Below are positions 34,467 to 43,632 of a DNA stretch of 64,000 nt, in pieces. The notes under the pieces were generated by a model. That model made no database searches and was not told where the DNA came from. It saw nothing but the letters and a program-made list of their open reading frames with translations. Numbering within the stretch: the stretch's first letter is position 1; every line of letters begins with the position of its first letter. The DNA is from Engelhardtia mirabilis (GTDB lineage: Bacteria > Planctomycetota > UBA1135 > GCA-002686595), in NCBI RefSeq assembly GCF_007748095.1, contig NZ_CP036287.1:1736001-1800000 (forward strand). Reading direction: 5' to 3'. Position numbers and translations under genes: made by a program.

Positions 34467-36968
34467 ATGCGCCCCACTTCCCGACTGTACCCAGCCGGAA
34501 TCCTCGCGAACTCGATCCGCCTCCTGCTCGTCCTCGTCGCCCTTGCAAGTCTCGTCCGCCCCACTGACGCACAGGTGCTCGTCAACGGTAGCTCGGTAGC
34601 CGGCCAGATCACCGTCCCAGGCGAGGTCGACACCTGGTTCTTCACGGCCTCCGCAGGTGAGTCGGTCGAGGTTCGCGCTACGACCACTCCATCGCCGTCC
34701 TTTGCCCCGCGATTGGAGCTCATCGATCCGCTCGGGCAGTTGATCGGAGCAGACGAGAGGTGGCACGTAGCTGCCGTTGGTGGAACGCTCTCGATCGACG
34801 GCGTTTACACCGTCACGATTCGTCACTGGGGATACTTCTCAACGAAGACCGGCCCCTACCAGATCGAGTTTGTGCGGGCCCCAGGGGCGAATGAAGGCGG
34901 CCCGCTACCCAACGGTGGGTCGATCACGTCTGATCTTGACGTTGGCGATCTCGACAGTTACACGTTCGACATAGCGGCGGGAGAATCCTTCGCAGTGCGT
35001 CTGGCCGAGCTTCCGGGTGGGTCTATGGTGCCTACACTGGCCGTTTACGATCCGACCGGCGCCCTAGTTGGTTCTAAGGCGGCTAGTCAGGTTGCGAATC
35101 TGGGTGGCATAGCGTCGGTCCCCGGTACCTACGTGGTGCTGGTGTCCGATTCAAGCTGCTGTAGCCTCGGCCCCGATGGCAGCGGGCCCTATCGGCTGTG
35201 GTTCGTGCGAGTGCCGGGGGCAAATGAAGGTGGGACGTTACAGAATGGTCTGCCGGTGACCAATACGCTCGATGTCGGCGACCTCGACAGCTATACGCTC
35301 GAGATGACCGCTGGTGATTACTACCTACTGCGGCTGGCGGAGCTTCCGGGTGCGAGCATGATTCCAACCTTGTCTCTCTATGACCCGACCGGCGCTCCCG
35401 TCGGGAGCAGCGCTCTCAGCGCCGTCTCGGACTTGGAAGGCGTCGCAGCTCTGTCGGGGACCTACACGGTTCTGATCTCGGACTCGTCTTGTTGTAGCTC
35501 GGGCCCCTACGGCAGCGGCCCCTATGCGCTCCACGCCCTGACGCTGCCCGGACCGAGCGAAAGCGGCCCGCTGGCGAGCGGAGGCGTGGTCTCAGCGGAC
35601 CTCAGCCTAGGCGACCTCGACAGCTATGACTTCGTCGCTGAATCCGGCGAACGAGTCCTCCTCCGCCTGGGCGAGCAGCCCGGCGCGGCGATGACGCCCA
35701 CAATGAGAGTCTTTGACCCCAACGGAGCGCTTCTCGGGAGCAGCAGCCTCAGCACGGTCTCGGTGCTCGAGCTAGTAGTGGCGTCCACAGGATTGCACAC
35801 GGTGGTCGTCTCCGACTCGAGCTGCTGCAGCCAGGGCCCCAATGGAACGGGCCCGTACGACCTTCACTACCTGCGCCTGCCAGGCCCGACCGAGTTCGGC
35901 CTGCTCGCGGCTGACTCCGAGCTCGCGGGAGAGATCACGGTCGGCGATCTCGACAGCTACACTCTGAAGCTTGCGGCCGGCGAGTCGTTCGAGATCACCC
36001 TCGCTGAAGTCGGTGGCACTGCCCTGGCGCCGGCCATGACCCTCTACGACCCGAGCGGGACGCCGATCCTCGCTGACGGGGACGGCGAGGTCGCGGGGGT
36101 CTTCGGTAGCGCTGCGACGGCCGGGGAGCACACGCTCGTCTTGAGGGACACGAACTGCTGTAGCTCTGGTCCGTCCGGATCAGGGAGCTACCTGCTCCGG
36201 GTGGTGACGGTTCCCGGGGCGAACGAAGGAGGAACTCTACTCGACGGCATCACGATCTCTGACTCGATCGACCTCGGAGACGTGGACAGCTTCACGCTGC
36301 TGGCCGATTCGGGGGTCGCCGTGAGTGTTGATGTGACTAAATCGGGCGCTACGTCGCTCGCTCCAAGCCTCAAGATTTACGGTCCGAGCGGACAGTTCCT
36401 CGCCGGAGACCTCGATGGAACTCAGGCCGTTGTAGGCCTCGTGACTCAGGGGGCAGGCATCTACACGGTCGTCGTGCGCGACGGTGGAACCTCACTGGTC
36501 GGGACTGGTGGCTATGGCGTGACACTGACTGGAGCGGTCCTGTCGCCGACCTCGACGCCGAACGTCCTGCTTTCCGCAGCCAGTTCTACCGACCCGGCTC
36601 TGTTCGATATTGGCGGCGATCCCCTGCTCGGACCGCGAATCGGCGACCTAGACGAACCCTTCAACTTTGCGCTCGACTGCAGCGGGACTACCGGATCAAC
36701 TTTCTTCTTACTTCGTGCCACTACCGAGCTGGCCTCGGTTCCGATCTCGACGGGCGCCGGTACCCTGTACATCGCCGGGGCGCCCATCCTCGAGTCTGTC
36801 GGCTTCCAAGATCAGTCGGTCGTACTTTGGTTCCCGATCTCCGGCGGACTGGAGGTCCCCAACGACACGGCTCTCGTCGGCTTGAGCTATGTAGTTCAGG
36901 GATTCTGCGGCGATCTACTCGGCGGCGGCCGGCTCAGCAACGGGCTGATGCAGGAGATCGGACTATGA
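34467..36968 (+). CDS. Secreted PPC-like repeat protein with vicinal-cysteine motifs
   Basis: The product has about 833 residues. The start MRPTSRLYPAGILANSIRLL gives a signal peptide (LLLVLVALASLVRPTDA). It then contains about six repeats of roughly 105 residues resembling pre-peptidase C-terminal (PPC) domains, each opening GDLDSYT..., with a mid-repeat P-T-L-x-x-Y-D-P-x-G. Four consecutive repeats end in DS[SN]CCSxGPxGxGxY with an adjacent Cys-Cys pair; the first and last lack it. The C-terminal 130 residues end with YVVQGFCG and RLSNGLMQEIG, the tail motif shared with other secreted proteins here. The function is unknown; likely extracellular. Confidence 0.85.
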   Translation: MRPTSRLYPAGILANSIRLLLVLVALASLVRPTDAQVLVNGSSVAGQITVPGEVDTWFFTASAGESVEVRATTTPSPSFAPRLELIDPLGQLIGADERWHVAAVGGTLSIDGVYTVTIRHWGYFSTKTGPYQIEFVRAPGANEGGPLPNGGSITSDLDVGDLDSYTFDIAAGESFAVRLAELPGGSMVPTLAVYDPTGALVGSKAASQVANLGGIASVPGTYVVLVSDSSCCSLGPDGSGPYRLWFVRVPGANEGGTLQNGLPVTNTLDVGDLDSYTLEMTAGDYYLLRLAELPGASMIPTLSLYDPTGAPVGSSALSAVSDLEGVAALSGTYTVLISDSSCCSSGPYGSGPYALHALTLPGPSESGPLASGGVVSADLSLGDLDSYDFVAESGERVLLRLGEQPGAAMTPTMRVFDPNGALLGSSSLSTVSVLELVVASTGLHTVVVSDSSCCSQGPNGTGPYDLHYLRLPGPTEFGLLAADSELAGEITVGDLDSYTLKLAAGESFEITLAEVGGTALAPAMTLYDPSGTPILADGDGEVAGVFGSAATAGEHTLVLRDTNCCSSGPSGSGSYLLRVVTVPGANEGGTLLDGITISDSIDLGDVDSFTLLADSGVAVSVDVTKSGATSLAPSLKIYGPSGQFLAGDLDGTQAVVGLVTQGAGIYTVVVRDGGTSLVGTGGYGVTLTGAVLSPTSTPNVLLSAASSTDPALFDIGGDPLLGPRIGDLDEPFNFALDCSGTTGSTFFLLRATTELASVPISTGAGTLYIAGAPILESVGFQDQSVVLWFPISGGLEVPNDTALVGLSYVVQGFCGDLLGGGRLSNGLMQEIGL

Positions 36969-37111
36969 CCCGCAGGCCGTCCCGAAGTCTGAGCGGATTC
37001 TTCAGCAATAGGGCACCGGGATGCTGCGAGCCTCCTGCGGCGGAGTCGGGGCTGCCGACGACCGCCGAGATGGAATGCGACCTGCCGCACCGGAGCGCCT
37101 GGCCGCCCTGC
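36969..37111. other. Spacer between PPC gene and repeat D
   Basis: No gene is visible here. An open frame on the plus strand crosses from this spacer into repeat D, but it carries no start signal I trust. Confidence 0.3.
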
Positions 37112-37296
37112 TGGAAGTTGCATACGAGAGTGGCTCGCGCGATCGAAGTGGCCCTGCAAGGCTTGTCTCGTGGTTGTGCTCGTTGGTGGGCCGTGCGCGA
37201 AGCGATCCTCGGCGCCCTCGAGCACGAAGAACTCATCTCACTTACCGTCGGCAGTGGATCGAGCAGCTACAGCAGGGTGGAAGGAGTTTCGTGATC
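37112..37296 (+). repeat. Dispersed repeat D (copy 2) with conserved reading frame
   Basis: The frame reads TRVARAIEVALQG, WAVREAILGALEHEEL and TVGSGSSSYSRVEGVS, closely matching the inverted copy at 26885-27075. The remaining 37297-37508 is more AT-rich and holds no gene I can support. Confidence 0.6.
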
Positions 37297-37508
37297 ACCA
37301 CAACGGGGCACGGTCTTCGAATCTCGCCCCATCTGTCACTAGAGGCGAGCCGTAGGGGAACCCATAATTAGTAGGATCATGTGGTCCGTCTCGGATTAGA
37401 TCTAGTACTCGTTCAAATATGCGAAGGCGAGCGCTGTAGGGATGCGCAGCTGCTCGGGAGAGTTCAGGGCCTAGTTCGTTAGCCCTTCAATAATCGAGGA
37501 GATCCGTC

Positions 37509-38873
37509 GTGGCGTCACATCGCTTCAAGTTGGTCCTAGTACACTTCACAATCACGCTCTTCTCTATTTCTGGTTGTCGGACAGCGGAGAGGGAGCCTGC
37601 GGGTGGCGGGCGGCGTCTTGGCGATAGTGGCGAGGTGGGGGGGGGAGGCAGCGCGATTGGTCAATCTGCGCGCTCCGCTGCCGACATCGAAGGCTTTCAC
37701 TCAATTCTAGACATGGTGGAGCAGATCGAACCGCTTCGCAATAGGCAGATTACGCTTGAAAGCTGGCAAACTGACGGAATGGAAATGATGGGGCCATTGC
37801 GCCCAGAGGACCGCAAAGCCCTCGAGGAGCGTATTGCTGCTGGGCTCGCAGACGTCGTCACGCGGCGGATTCAAGCCCACACTGCGAAGATCGGCAGTCT
37901 CGGCGATGGGGTAGCCGCGGTTTCCCAGGGCAGTCAGTGGTACCGAGAACTTGTTAACGAGTTTGAGCAATATAGAGAACTCCCGGAGTACGAGGCGGCC
38001 ATAGACGCCTTTCAGTCTCGCCGGGCCGGGGACTACGGGCGCTCAATGGGCATGATGGTTAGGTATATCGATGCGTGTTCGACTGAAGAGCTTGAGGAGC
38101 TAGAACGCGAGTGGTTTGCTTCTGACTACGACCTGGCGTTGCCCGCTCGAGAGGTGGTTCATCAGGCCATCGCGGATCGGCGGTCAAGCTTGGCTTCGTC
38201 ATGGGGCGTCAGGAGTGTTGAGGCTGCAACTTTGGCGCAAATGGAGGTTGCTGTAGACCCGAGCACCGCTTTGCGTTACATCGACTTCAGTGGTTTCCCG
38301 TCCGCGGACTTTCTCGAACTGATCTACTACGGCTCGAGGGGGAACACGAGTGCCGCGGCCCAGCTGATGGAACTTTGGATTGCCGAACTAGTGACCCCGT
38401 TGGATGTCGCATTTCTGCTAGCGGACATGAAGGCCGCGTGGCGCATGTACCATGTGGCGTACTTCGATCGGTTTGGCTCCACGGAGCGGCTCCGAGATGA
38501 GTCAGGGGAGGTCTGGGTAGAGACTTCGCTCGGCGAAGGGGGAGGAGGCGACATCTTCGTTCGGAGTCGCTACATCGAATCCTATTCGCGGGCCAGGTCG
38601 ACCGAGTTCACGGGCGGGTTGCTGATCTTGCAGGCTGCGTCACGCGCCGAAGGGGTGGATCCGACAGGTTCAAGTGGGCCCGGTCCGCTGCTCGATGGCA
38701 TGATTGATGAGAGCTTCGGGAAACAGCTGAGATACTTCGAGGCTTGCGCGTCCTTCCTGGATGCCTACGCCGAGGAATATCCCGCAACAGTGCAGCACTT
38801 TGAAGGGAATCTCGAGCGTGCTTCAATGCTGCAGGCGTTGCAGGTAATTGAGAGGCTGGAGGTTCAACGCTAG
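37509..38873 (+). CDS. Putative lipoprotein, unknown
   Basis: The product has 454 residues. A GTG start with GAGGAG eight bases upstream gives a lipoprotein leader (LVHFTITLFSISGC, Cys at 23). A Gly-rich linker follows (GGGRRLGDSGEVGGGGS), then a mainly helical body (IEPLRNRQITLESWQTDGME; ACSTEELEELEREWFASDYD). No domain recognised. Base composition is somewhat more AT-rich than its neighbours, especially upstream, hinting at separate origin. An ATG-less alternative start was not found. Confidence 0.7.
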   Translation: MASHRFKLVLVHFTITLFSISGCRTAEREPAGGGRRLGDSGEVGGGGSAIGQSARSAADIEGFHSILDMVEQIEPLRNRQITLESWQTDGMEMMGPLRPEDRKALEERIAAGLADVVTRRIQAHTAKIGSLGDGVAAVSQGSQWYRELVNEFEQYRELPEYEAAIDAFQSRRAGDYGRSMGMMVRYIDACSTEELEELEREWFASDYDLALPAREVVHQAIADRRSSLASSWGVRSVEAATLAQMEVAVDPSTALRYIDFSGFPSADFLELIYYGSRGNTSAAAQLMELWIAELVTPLDVAFLLADMKAAWRMYHVAYFDRFGSTERLRDESGEVWVETSLGEGGGGDIFVRSRYIESYSRARSTEFTGGLLILQAASRAEGVDPTGSSGPGPLLDGMIDESFGKQLRYFEACASFLDAYAEEYPATVQHFEGNLERASMLQALQVIERLEVQR

Positions 38874-39436
38874 GTGGGTGCCTGGTCGTTGTCGGCAATT
38901 TGGTCGGCAATCGTCTGCATCGCCTCAGCTTGGAGCCTAACGCTCTGCGCCAATCCGCGTGGCGCTCAACGGAACACCTGCCAACTAGTCCCAGCCGTAG
39001 CACAGCTTGTTCCCTGCCTCAGCACGCGGTGACAGCACCACAGGAGCGAGGACATGGAAGACCGAGCATTGAACCCGAGGCAGCCCTGGGCGATGGGACG
39101 GCGGGGGCCGGTGCCCCGGCGTAGTCGGAAAGAACAGGCGCGTTTGCTGGATGGGCTGGCGAGCCGACGGATGCGGCTGCTCGAGATTCTCCAGTGGAAG
39201 GCGTGCCACGGCCGGTCGGCAACTGCTAGCCTCGATCTCTACAGAGAGGCCGATGGGATCCACGACTGGCAACTGGCGGGCTGAGCACCAACAGCCAACG
39301 GATGAAGCATCGGGTAAAGGAAGGATCGGAGTGTCCATGTTGAGGCACTGGAGTCGGATAGGACTAGGGCATGCTTAGATGGATCAGGAGTGAAGTTCGA
39401 TCAGGTGTTCAATGGGCTATATTGGGAGGCGACATC
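38874..39436. other. Intergenic stretch with IS1-like 3' relic and repeat R (copy 4)
   Basis: 39141-39312 encodes LDGLASRRMRLLEILQWKAC and ASLDLYREADGIHDWQLAG, the same tail as the relic at 30.7-30.8 kb, so it is the 3' end of the second IS1-like subfamily. The repeat ends GATGAAGCATC. The remaining part (38874-39140) shows no gene. Confidence 0.6.
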
Positions 39437-40570
39437 GTGAAGGTGCCAGCTTGTCAGCTCCAGTGGATGGTTACGTGTGTCCTAGTGTTCAGTGGGTTCT
39501 GCGTGAAGGAGGCAGATGCCCAGGTGATTGATTTCGAGACGTTTCCAGCCGGAGGGAGCACCGGCGATATGGAGGAGATCTCGAATCAATACATGCAGAG
39601 TGCTGGAGTGTCGTTCGCAATCGTCGATAGCGAAGAGAAGTTCGTGCGATACCCCTTGATCGCCAAGGTGGGGCCACCGCTGACGGCCTTCTACGGCTGT
39701 CCGGGTGAGGACCAGCCGCTTCCCGGCCAAGGCGTCGGGCAGAGCTTCTTGACTGATGACGATCAGCTTGGATACACGGGGAGCCTCTTGGTTACCTACG
39801 CGGATCCGGTGGTCGAGGCTTCAGGAGTCATTCTCGATGTGGACATTCACAGTACTGGCCAGTTCGAAGAGTGGACAGTCATTGCACGGAACGCTGCGGG
39901 CGCGACAGTGGACTTCGATGTGATCTCGGCCCCTGTTGGTCCTGCGTACTCCTGTAGCGCAGGCGGCTTTCTCGGGCCTGGAGATAGCCTCGCTTTTCAG
40001 TGGACGCTTCGCTCTCCTGCGATGATCGCCGAGATTCAGTCGATTCTAATTGAGTTCACTGGCAATGCGACGGCCGTCGGGCTCGCTTTTGACAACTTCA
40101 GTCCGTCTTCTGTCGGTGCGGCGGCGACTTCTTACGGGTGCGAAGTGAATCCCGTCGGAAGTCTTACTGTATTGGCGGGGAGCTCCTCTGTCGGCGATGT
40201 GGTCGTGTTCGGCGTGGATAATCCGTTTGGGACGCAGTCCGTCGGGTCTCTGCCGTTGGTTCTTCTCTCGCTCGCCGCGGACGCTGCCTTTCCATGTGGG
40301 ACCCAGTTTCCGGGGCTGGGGATGGCGGGGGCTGGCGCTCCTGGGGAGGTCTTGATCGATCTTGGTTCAGCTAACCTAGTTAAGCCTTTCCTGTTCAATG
40401 CCCTTTGGGCTGGGCCTGGCTCTCCAGCGCCTGTTCTTGCGGCGTTCCCTGAAGCGCCGGAGTTGGTCGGCCTGAAGGTCTATGCCCAGGGAGTTATTCT
40501 CGACCAGTCGCCGAGTTCCGCGGTGCCCATCGGCCTTACGAACGGAATGGCGATCGTGGTCGGTGGCTAG
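39437..40570 (+). CDS. Secreted protein with C-terminal LTNG domain
   Basis: The product has about 377 residues. GTG 39437 has GGGAGG seven bases upstream and gives a signal peptide (VTCVLVFSGFCVKEADA). An ATG at 39371 is in frame but would bury the leader. The N-terminal half is a beta-sandwich-like domain (VIDFETFPAGG..., SGVILDVDIHSTGQFEEWTV, GLAFDNFSPSS). The C-terminal half ends LVGLKVYAQGVILD then IGLTNGMAIVVGG, the same ending type as the secreted gene at 25.2-26.8 kb. The function is unknown; exported. Confidence 0.78.
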   Translation: MKVPACQLQWMVTCVLVFSGFCVKEADAQVIDFETFPAGGSTGDMEEISNQYMQSAGVSFAIVDSEEKFVRYPLIAKVGPPLTAFYGCPGEDQPLPGQGVGQSFLTDDDQLGYTGSLLVTYADPVVEASGVILDVDIHSTGQFEEWTVIARNAAGATVDFDVISAPVGPAYSCSAGGFLGPGDSLAFQWTLRSPAMIAEIQSILIEFTGNATAVGLAFDNFSPSSVGAAATSYGCEVNPVGSLTVLAGSSSVGDVVVFGVDNPFGTQSVGSLPLVLLSLAADAAFPCGTQFPGLGMAGAGAPGEVLIDLGSANLVKPFLFNALWAGPGSPAPVLAAFPEAPELVGLKVYAQGVILDQSPSSAVPIGLTNGMAIVVGG

Positions 40571-41018
40571 GCGGTCTTTGTGACATCAGCGTGCAACTCT
40601 CCTGGGTTTCTAGTGCGATCTTGGTTGTCGCTCATCGTTGAGGAGCCGCCCCCGGTGCGGACTACTCCCGAATATGGGCGTCACCAAGTCGTTGGTCGCA
40701 TTCTCACAAGAATCGGACGGGTGACCGGGACGAGAGGGTCGGGGCTCGATTCGGCCAGAATCGGGCCACCGGAGGGCCATCGCTAGGTGGCCAGAATCGG
40801 GGTGTGAAATCATGGCGTGCTGGGGCGGATAGAGCCTCGAATCACGCCTGAAGACCCCGAGAAGGCCGATTCTGGCAGGAGTTTTGAGGCGCCCTTCGAG
40901 TGGGCCTTTGGCCTCTGAAAGGGCACCTGGGGAGGCTTGGTGCGGAAGGGCGCCCCTGGGCCAACGGTGGTTCCCGGTAGTGCTTGCTCCGACGCCGCGG
41001 TCGAGCGTCTATGGCGAC
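40571..41018. promoter_or_regulatory. Leader of the recombinase gene with repeated AGAATCGG sites
   Basis: Four copies of AGAATCGG occur: 40709-40716, within CCAGAATCGG at 40755-40764 and 40791-40800, and inverted as CCGATTCTGG at 40865-40874. Two copies extend to GGCCAGAATCGG. Spacings are about 45, 36 and 75 bp. They may be recombinase arm-binding or operator sites (inference). No gene is visible here. Confidence 0.4.
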
Positions 41019-41900
41019 ATGGACTTCGCCACTGCGGTCACCCGGCACCGCGCCCAGCTCCTCGCCAACGGCCGCTCCCAGCACACGCTCGAGCAGTACC
41101 ACCGGCACCTCCAAGCCCTGGCCCGTTGGCTCGCTGCGTGCGCACGCGACACGGGGGATGTCGCCGACATAGACCACCTGGCACTGGCTGATTTCCTGGC
41201 GAGCCCAGAGGCCCTATTACGGCCCGACGGGCGCGCGAAGAAGACGACCTCGGTCAACGCCCTTCGCAACAGCCTGCGAGGCTTCTTCCGCTACCTCCAC
41301 AGCTCCGGAGTTCTGGCTGACGACCCTGGCCGTCTGCTCGCGAGGGCCAGGGCCGGCGAGGGGCCCCCGGAGGCCCTGGTCGATGCCGACCAGGAGCGGC
41401 TGCTGCAGGCGCTTGCGGCCGAGCAGTCGCCGGCTGGCCTGCGAGACCACGCCCTCTTCCGCCTCCTCCTCTCGACGGGGGTACGCCTGGGCTCGGCCCT
41501 GGCCCTGGAGGTGGGGGACCTGGATCTCGACCGCGGTGAAGCGCTGCTGCGCCGCTGCAAGGGCGGGCAGATCCAGCGGGTCTTCTTGCCCGAGGCAACG
41601 GTCGGGGCCCTGCAGCAGCACCTGGGCCCGCGTGCCGCCGGGGCCGTGTTCCCAGGTCAGGCCGGCGCTCCCATGACGGCGCGTCACGCCCAGCGCCGAC
41701 TGGATCACTGGCTCGACAAGGCCGGCTGCCATCCCAGCTCGCCACACAGGCTCCGCCATGCCTTCGCCCTGGGGCTCTATGCCCGGACCCGCGATGTCCT
41801 GCTGGTCCAGCGCGCCCTTGGCCATCGCTCGATCGAGTCGACCCTGCGTTACGCCCGCGCCACGGATGACGAGTTGCGACTGGCCATCCGCGGGCGCTAG
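41019..41900 (+). CDS. Tyrosine recombinase (XerC/D-like integrase)
   Basis: The 293-residue product has an N-terminal SAM-like core-binding domain (HTLEQYHRHLQALARWL, TTSVNALRNSLRGFFRYLHS). The catalytic domain carries Arg in LSTGVRLGSALAL, Lys in RCKGGQIQRVFLP, H-x-x-R in PHRLRHAFALGL, and GHRSIESTLRYAR with the second His and the Tyr nucleophile. All six active-site positions are present. It lacks the extra helix of integron integrases. The start ATG 41019 was chosen for the family N-terminus. It is adjacent to a complete IS66 on its 3' side, which may have removed a partner gene. Confidence 0.9.
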   Translation: MDFATAVTRHRAQLLANGRSQHTLEQYHRHLQALARWLAACARDTGDVADIDHLALADFLASPEALLRPDGRAKKTTSVNALRNSLRGFFRYLHSSGVLADDPGRLLARARAGEGPPEALVDADQERLLQALAAEQSPAGLRDHALFRLLLSTGVRLGSALALEVGDLDLDRGEALLRRCKGGQIQRVFLPEATVGALQQHLGPRAAGAVFPGQAGAPMTARHAQRRLDHWLDKAGCHPSSPHRLRHAFALGLYARTRDVLLVQRALGHRSIESTLRYARATDDELRLAIRGR

Positions 41901-41926
41901 ACGAGGGGTATACGCGGGCGTATAAT
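41898..41926 (+). promoter_or_regulatory. Possible promoter with overlapping inverted repeat
   Basis: TAGACG (41898-41903), a 17-base spacer, and a perfect TATAAT (41921-41926) make a plausible sigma-70 promoter pointing right. It overlaps the inverted repeat TATACGCGGGCGTATA (41909-41924; 7-base arms), which could be an operator or recombinase site. What it once drove is cut off by IS66 at 41958. Confidence 0.4.
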
Positions 41927-42014
41927 CTCGCCAGTTCGCCGACGGGTCCCCTCCAAGGTACGTGTCCGGCCGTCCCATCTCGCCGCAAGGCGGAAGATCG
42001 AGTAGGAGCGGTCC

Positions 42015-43601
42015 TCAGGAATTCGCCTGAGCTTCGACGTCGGCCGCCTGACGAGCCTTCCAGCCCCACGGTGTCAGCTCAGCGATGCGCTCCTGCGGCG
42101 TTGTCGAGACCCGCTGGATCACGTCCTCGATGTAGGCGTCGGGCGGTACCTCGGCGAGCTTGCAGCTCATGGTGAGCGAGTAGAGCCGCGCGGCGACCTC
42201 GCCGCCACGTTGGCTGCCGAAGATCCCCCAGTTCTTCCTCCCGACGGCGACGTGGCGCAGGGCCCGCTCGGTGTCGTTGTTGTGGATCGGGAGGCGGCCG
42301 TCGCGAAGCATGGCCGTCAGCGGCTCGCGCTGATTGATGACGTAGCGGGCGGCTTTGCCGAGGCTGCCGCGCGCGCCGATCGATGCGTCCTCGTCGAGGG
42401 CGAAGACGACCTCGAAGATCGTCTCGAGTACGTGACGCGACCGCCGATCGCGGACCGTCGCGCGCAGTTGGGCGAGTCCGCCCAGCTCCAGACCGTCACG
42501 CTGCGCCCTGGCCACGACGGCGCGTTCGATCCAGAAGAGTCTCTGGATCGGTCGAAGCACGGCCGCGGCCTTCTTTTGGTTCGAGTCGAGCGCGTCGACG
42601 AATTTCCGTCGCGCATGGGCCCAGCAGCCCGCGCGCACGATGCCGTTGCGATCCGCGACCGGATTCACTCCGTCGTACCCGTCGGTCAGCAGCGTTCCGG
42701 ACCAGTCACCGAGGAAGGCCGCGGGTTCTTTCGCCGACCGGTCGGGCCAGAAGTCGGCGAGGACCTTCTCCTCGGGACTGCCGCGAACGTTGCGCCAGGC
42801 CCAGAGCTGTCCTCGGCGGGTCCCCTTCTGGCCCTCCGTCTGGACCGCGATCGGCGTCTCGTCGGCCTGCAGGACCTCTTCTTCGAGGAGCTGGCGGCGC
42901 ATCTCGCGCAGGACCGGCCGCGCGACGATCTCGTCGAGCCGCACCATGAGGTCCCACATCGTCTGCCGCGCGAAGTGGACGCCGTCGCGTTTGAAGATCG
43001 ACTGGATCCGATTGAGCGGCAGGTGATCGGCGTACTTCGAAGTCGCCACGTGGGCGTAGACCGACGCCTCGTACTTGCCACCGTCGATGACGCCATCGGG
43101 CAGCGGCGCGACCTTGACGGTGTGGCCGTCCTTGCAAGCGTACTTCCGACGCTCGTAACGTTTCACGACGAAGCGCGCCGGGATCAGGTGGCCGCGCTCG
43201 GTTACCTCGACGCCAATCTCGTGCAGAGGTCCACTGCAGTCCGGGCAGCTGCGGTCCGCTTCGGGGACGTCGAGCGTCACCGTCTGGCGCGGGAGGTCCT
43301 CCGGGAAAGGCGCACGTCCGTGTCCCTTGGCGGGCTCGCGCTTCGGCTTGCGAGGCATCGCTGCCACTTCCTCCTCGAGCTTGGTCAGGAGGGCCTGGCT
43401 CGTCTCGAAGAGCCGCAGCTGGTTCGGGTCGATCGTTTCGCGGCGACGACCGAAGAGGTGTCGCTGCAGGTGGGCGAGTTGCTCCCGCAGCACGGCGATC
43501 TCTTCGCTCTTCGCGTCGATCGCCCGCTGCTGCTCCTCGACGGTGGAGTACAGCGTCTGAAGCTGGGCATTCGCTTCGTCGATGTCCGTCAGCGGCGTCA
43601 C
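42015..43601 (-). CDS. tnpC: IS66 transposase TnpC
   Basis: The 528-residue product has an N-terminal coiled coil (IAVLREQLAHLQRHLFGRRR), a zinc-ribbon-like segment (CPDCSGPLHEIG), and the DDE_Tnp_IS66 core (VLQADETPIAVQ; LLTDGYDGVNPV; CWAHARRKFVDAL). The C-terminal IS66 domain includes NNDTERALRHVAVGRKNWGIFGSQRGGEVAARLYSL-type text (motif only). Full length for the family. Confidence 0.94.
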   Translation of the reverse strand: MTPLTDIDEANAQLQTLYSTVEEQQRAIDAKSEEIAVLREQLAHLQRHLFGRRRETIDPNQLRLFETSQALLTKLEEEVAAMPRKPKREPAKGHGRAPFPEDLPRQTVTLDVPEADRSCPDCSGPLHEIGVEVTERGHLIPARFVVKRYERRKYACKDGHTVKVAPLPDGVIDGGKYEASVYAHVATSKYADHLPLNRIQSIFKRDGVHFARQTMWDLMVRLDEIVARPVLREMRRQLLEEEVLQADETPIAVQTEGQKGTRRGQLWAWRNVRGSPEEKVLADFWPDRSAKEPAAFLGDWSGTLLTDGYDGVNPVADRNGIVRAGCWAHARRKFVDALDSNQKKAAAVLRPIQRLFWIERAVVARAQRDGLELGGLAQLRATVRDRRSRHVLETIFEVVFALDEDASIGARGSLGKAARYVINQREPLTAMLRDGRLPIHNNDTERALRHVAVGRKNWGIFGSQRGGEVAARLYSLTMSCKLAEVPPDAYIEDVIQRVSTTPQERIAELTPWGWKARQAADVEAQANS

Positions 43602-43632
43602 GTCCGCAAACTTAGCCCAGCGAGTCTCGCGG

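Noticed and set aside
37310..37345. GGTCTTCGAATCTCGCC as another tRNA T-arm
   Set aside because: The stem does not pair well and no anticodon arm or acceptor stem accompanies it.
41019..41957. Integron integrase with attI
   Set aside because: The recombinase lacks the integron-specific extra helix, it points in the same direction as the promoter, and no attC-like cassette sites are visible because IS66 follows.
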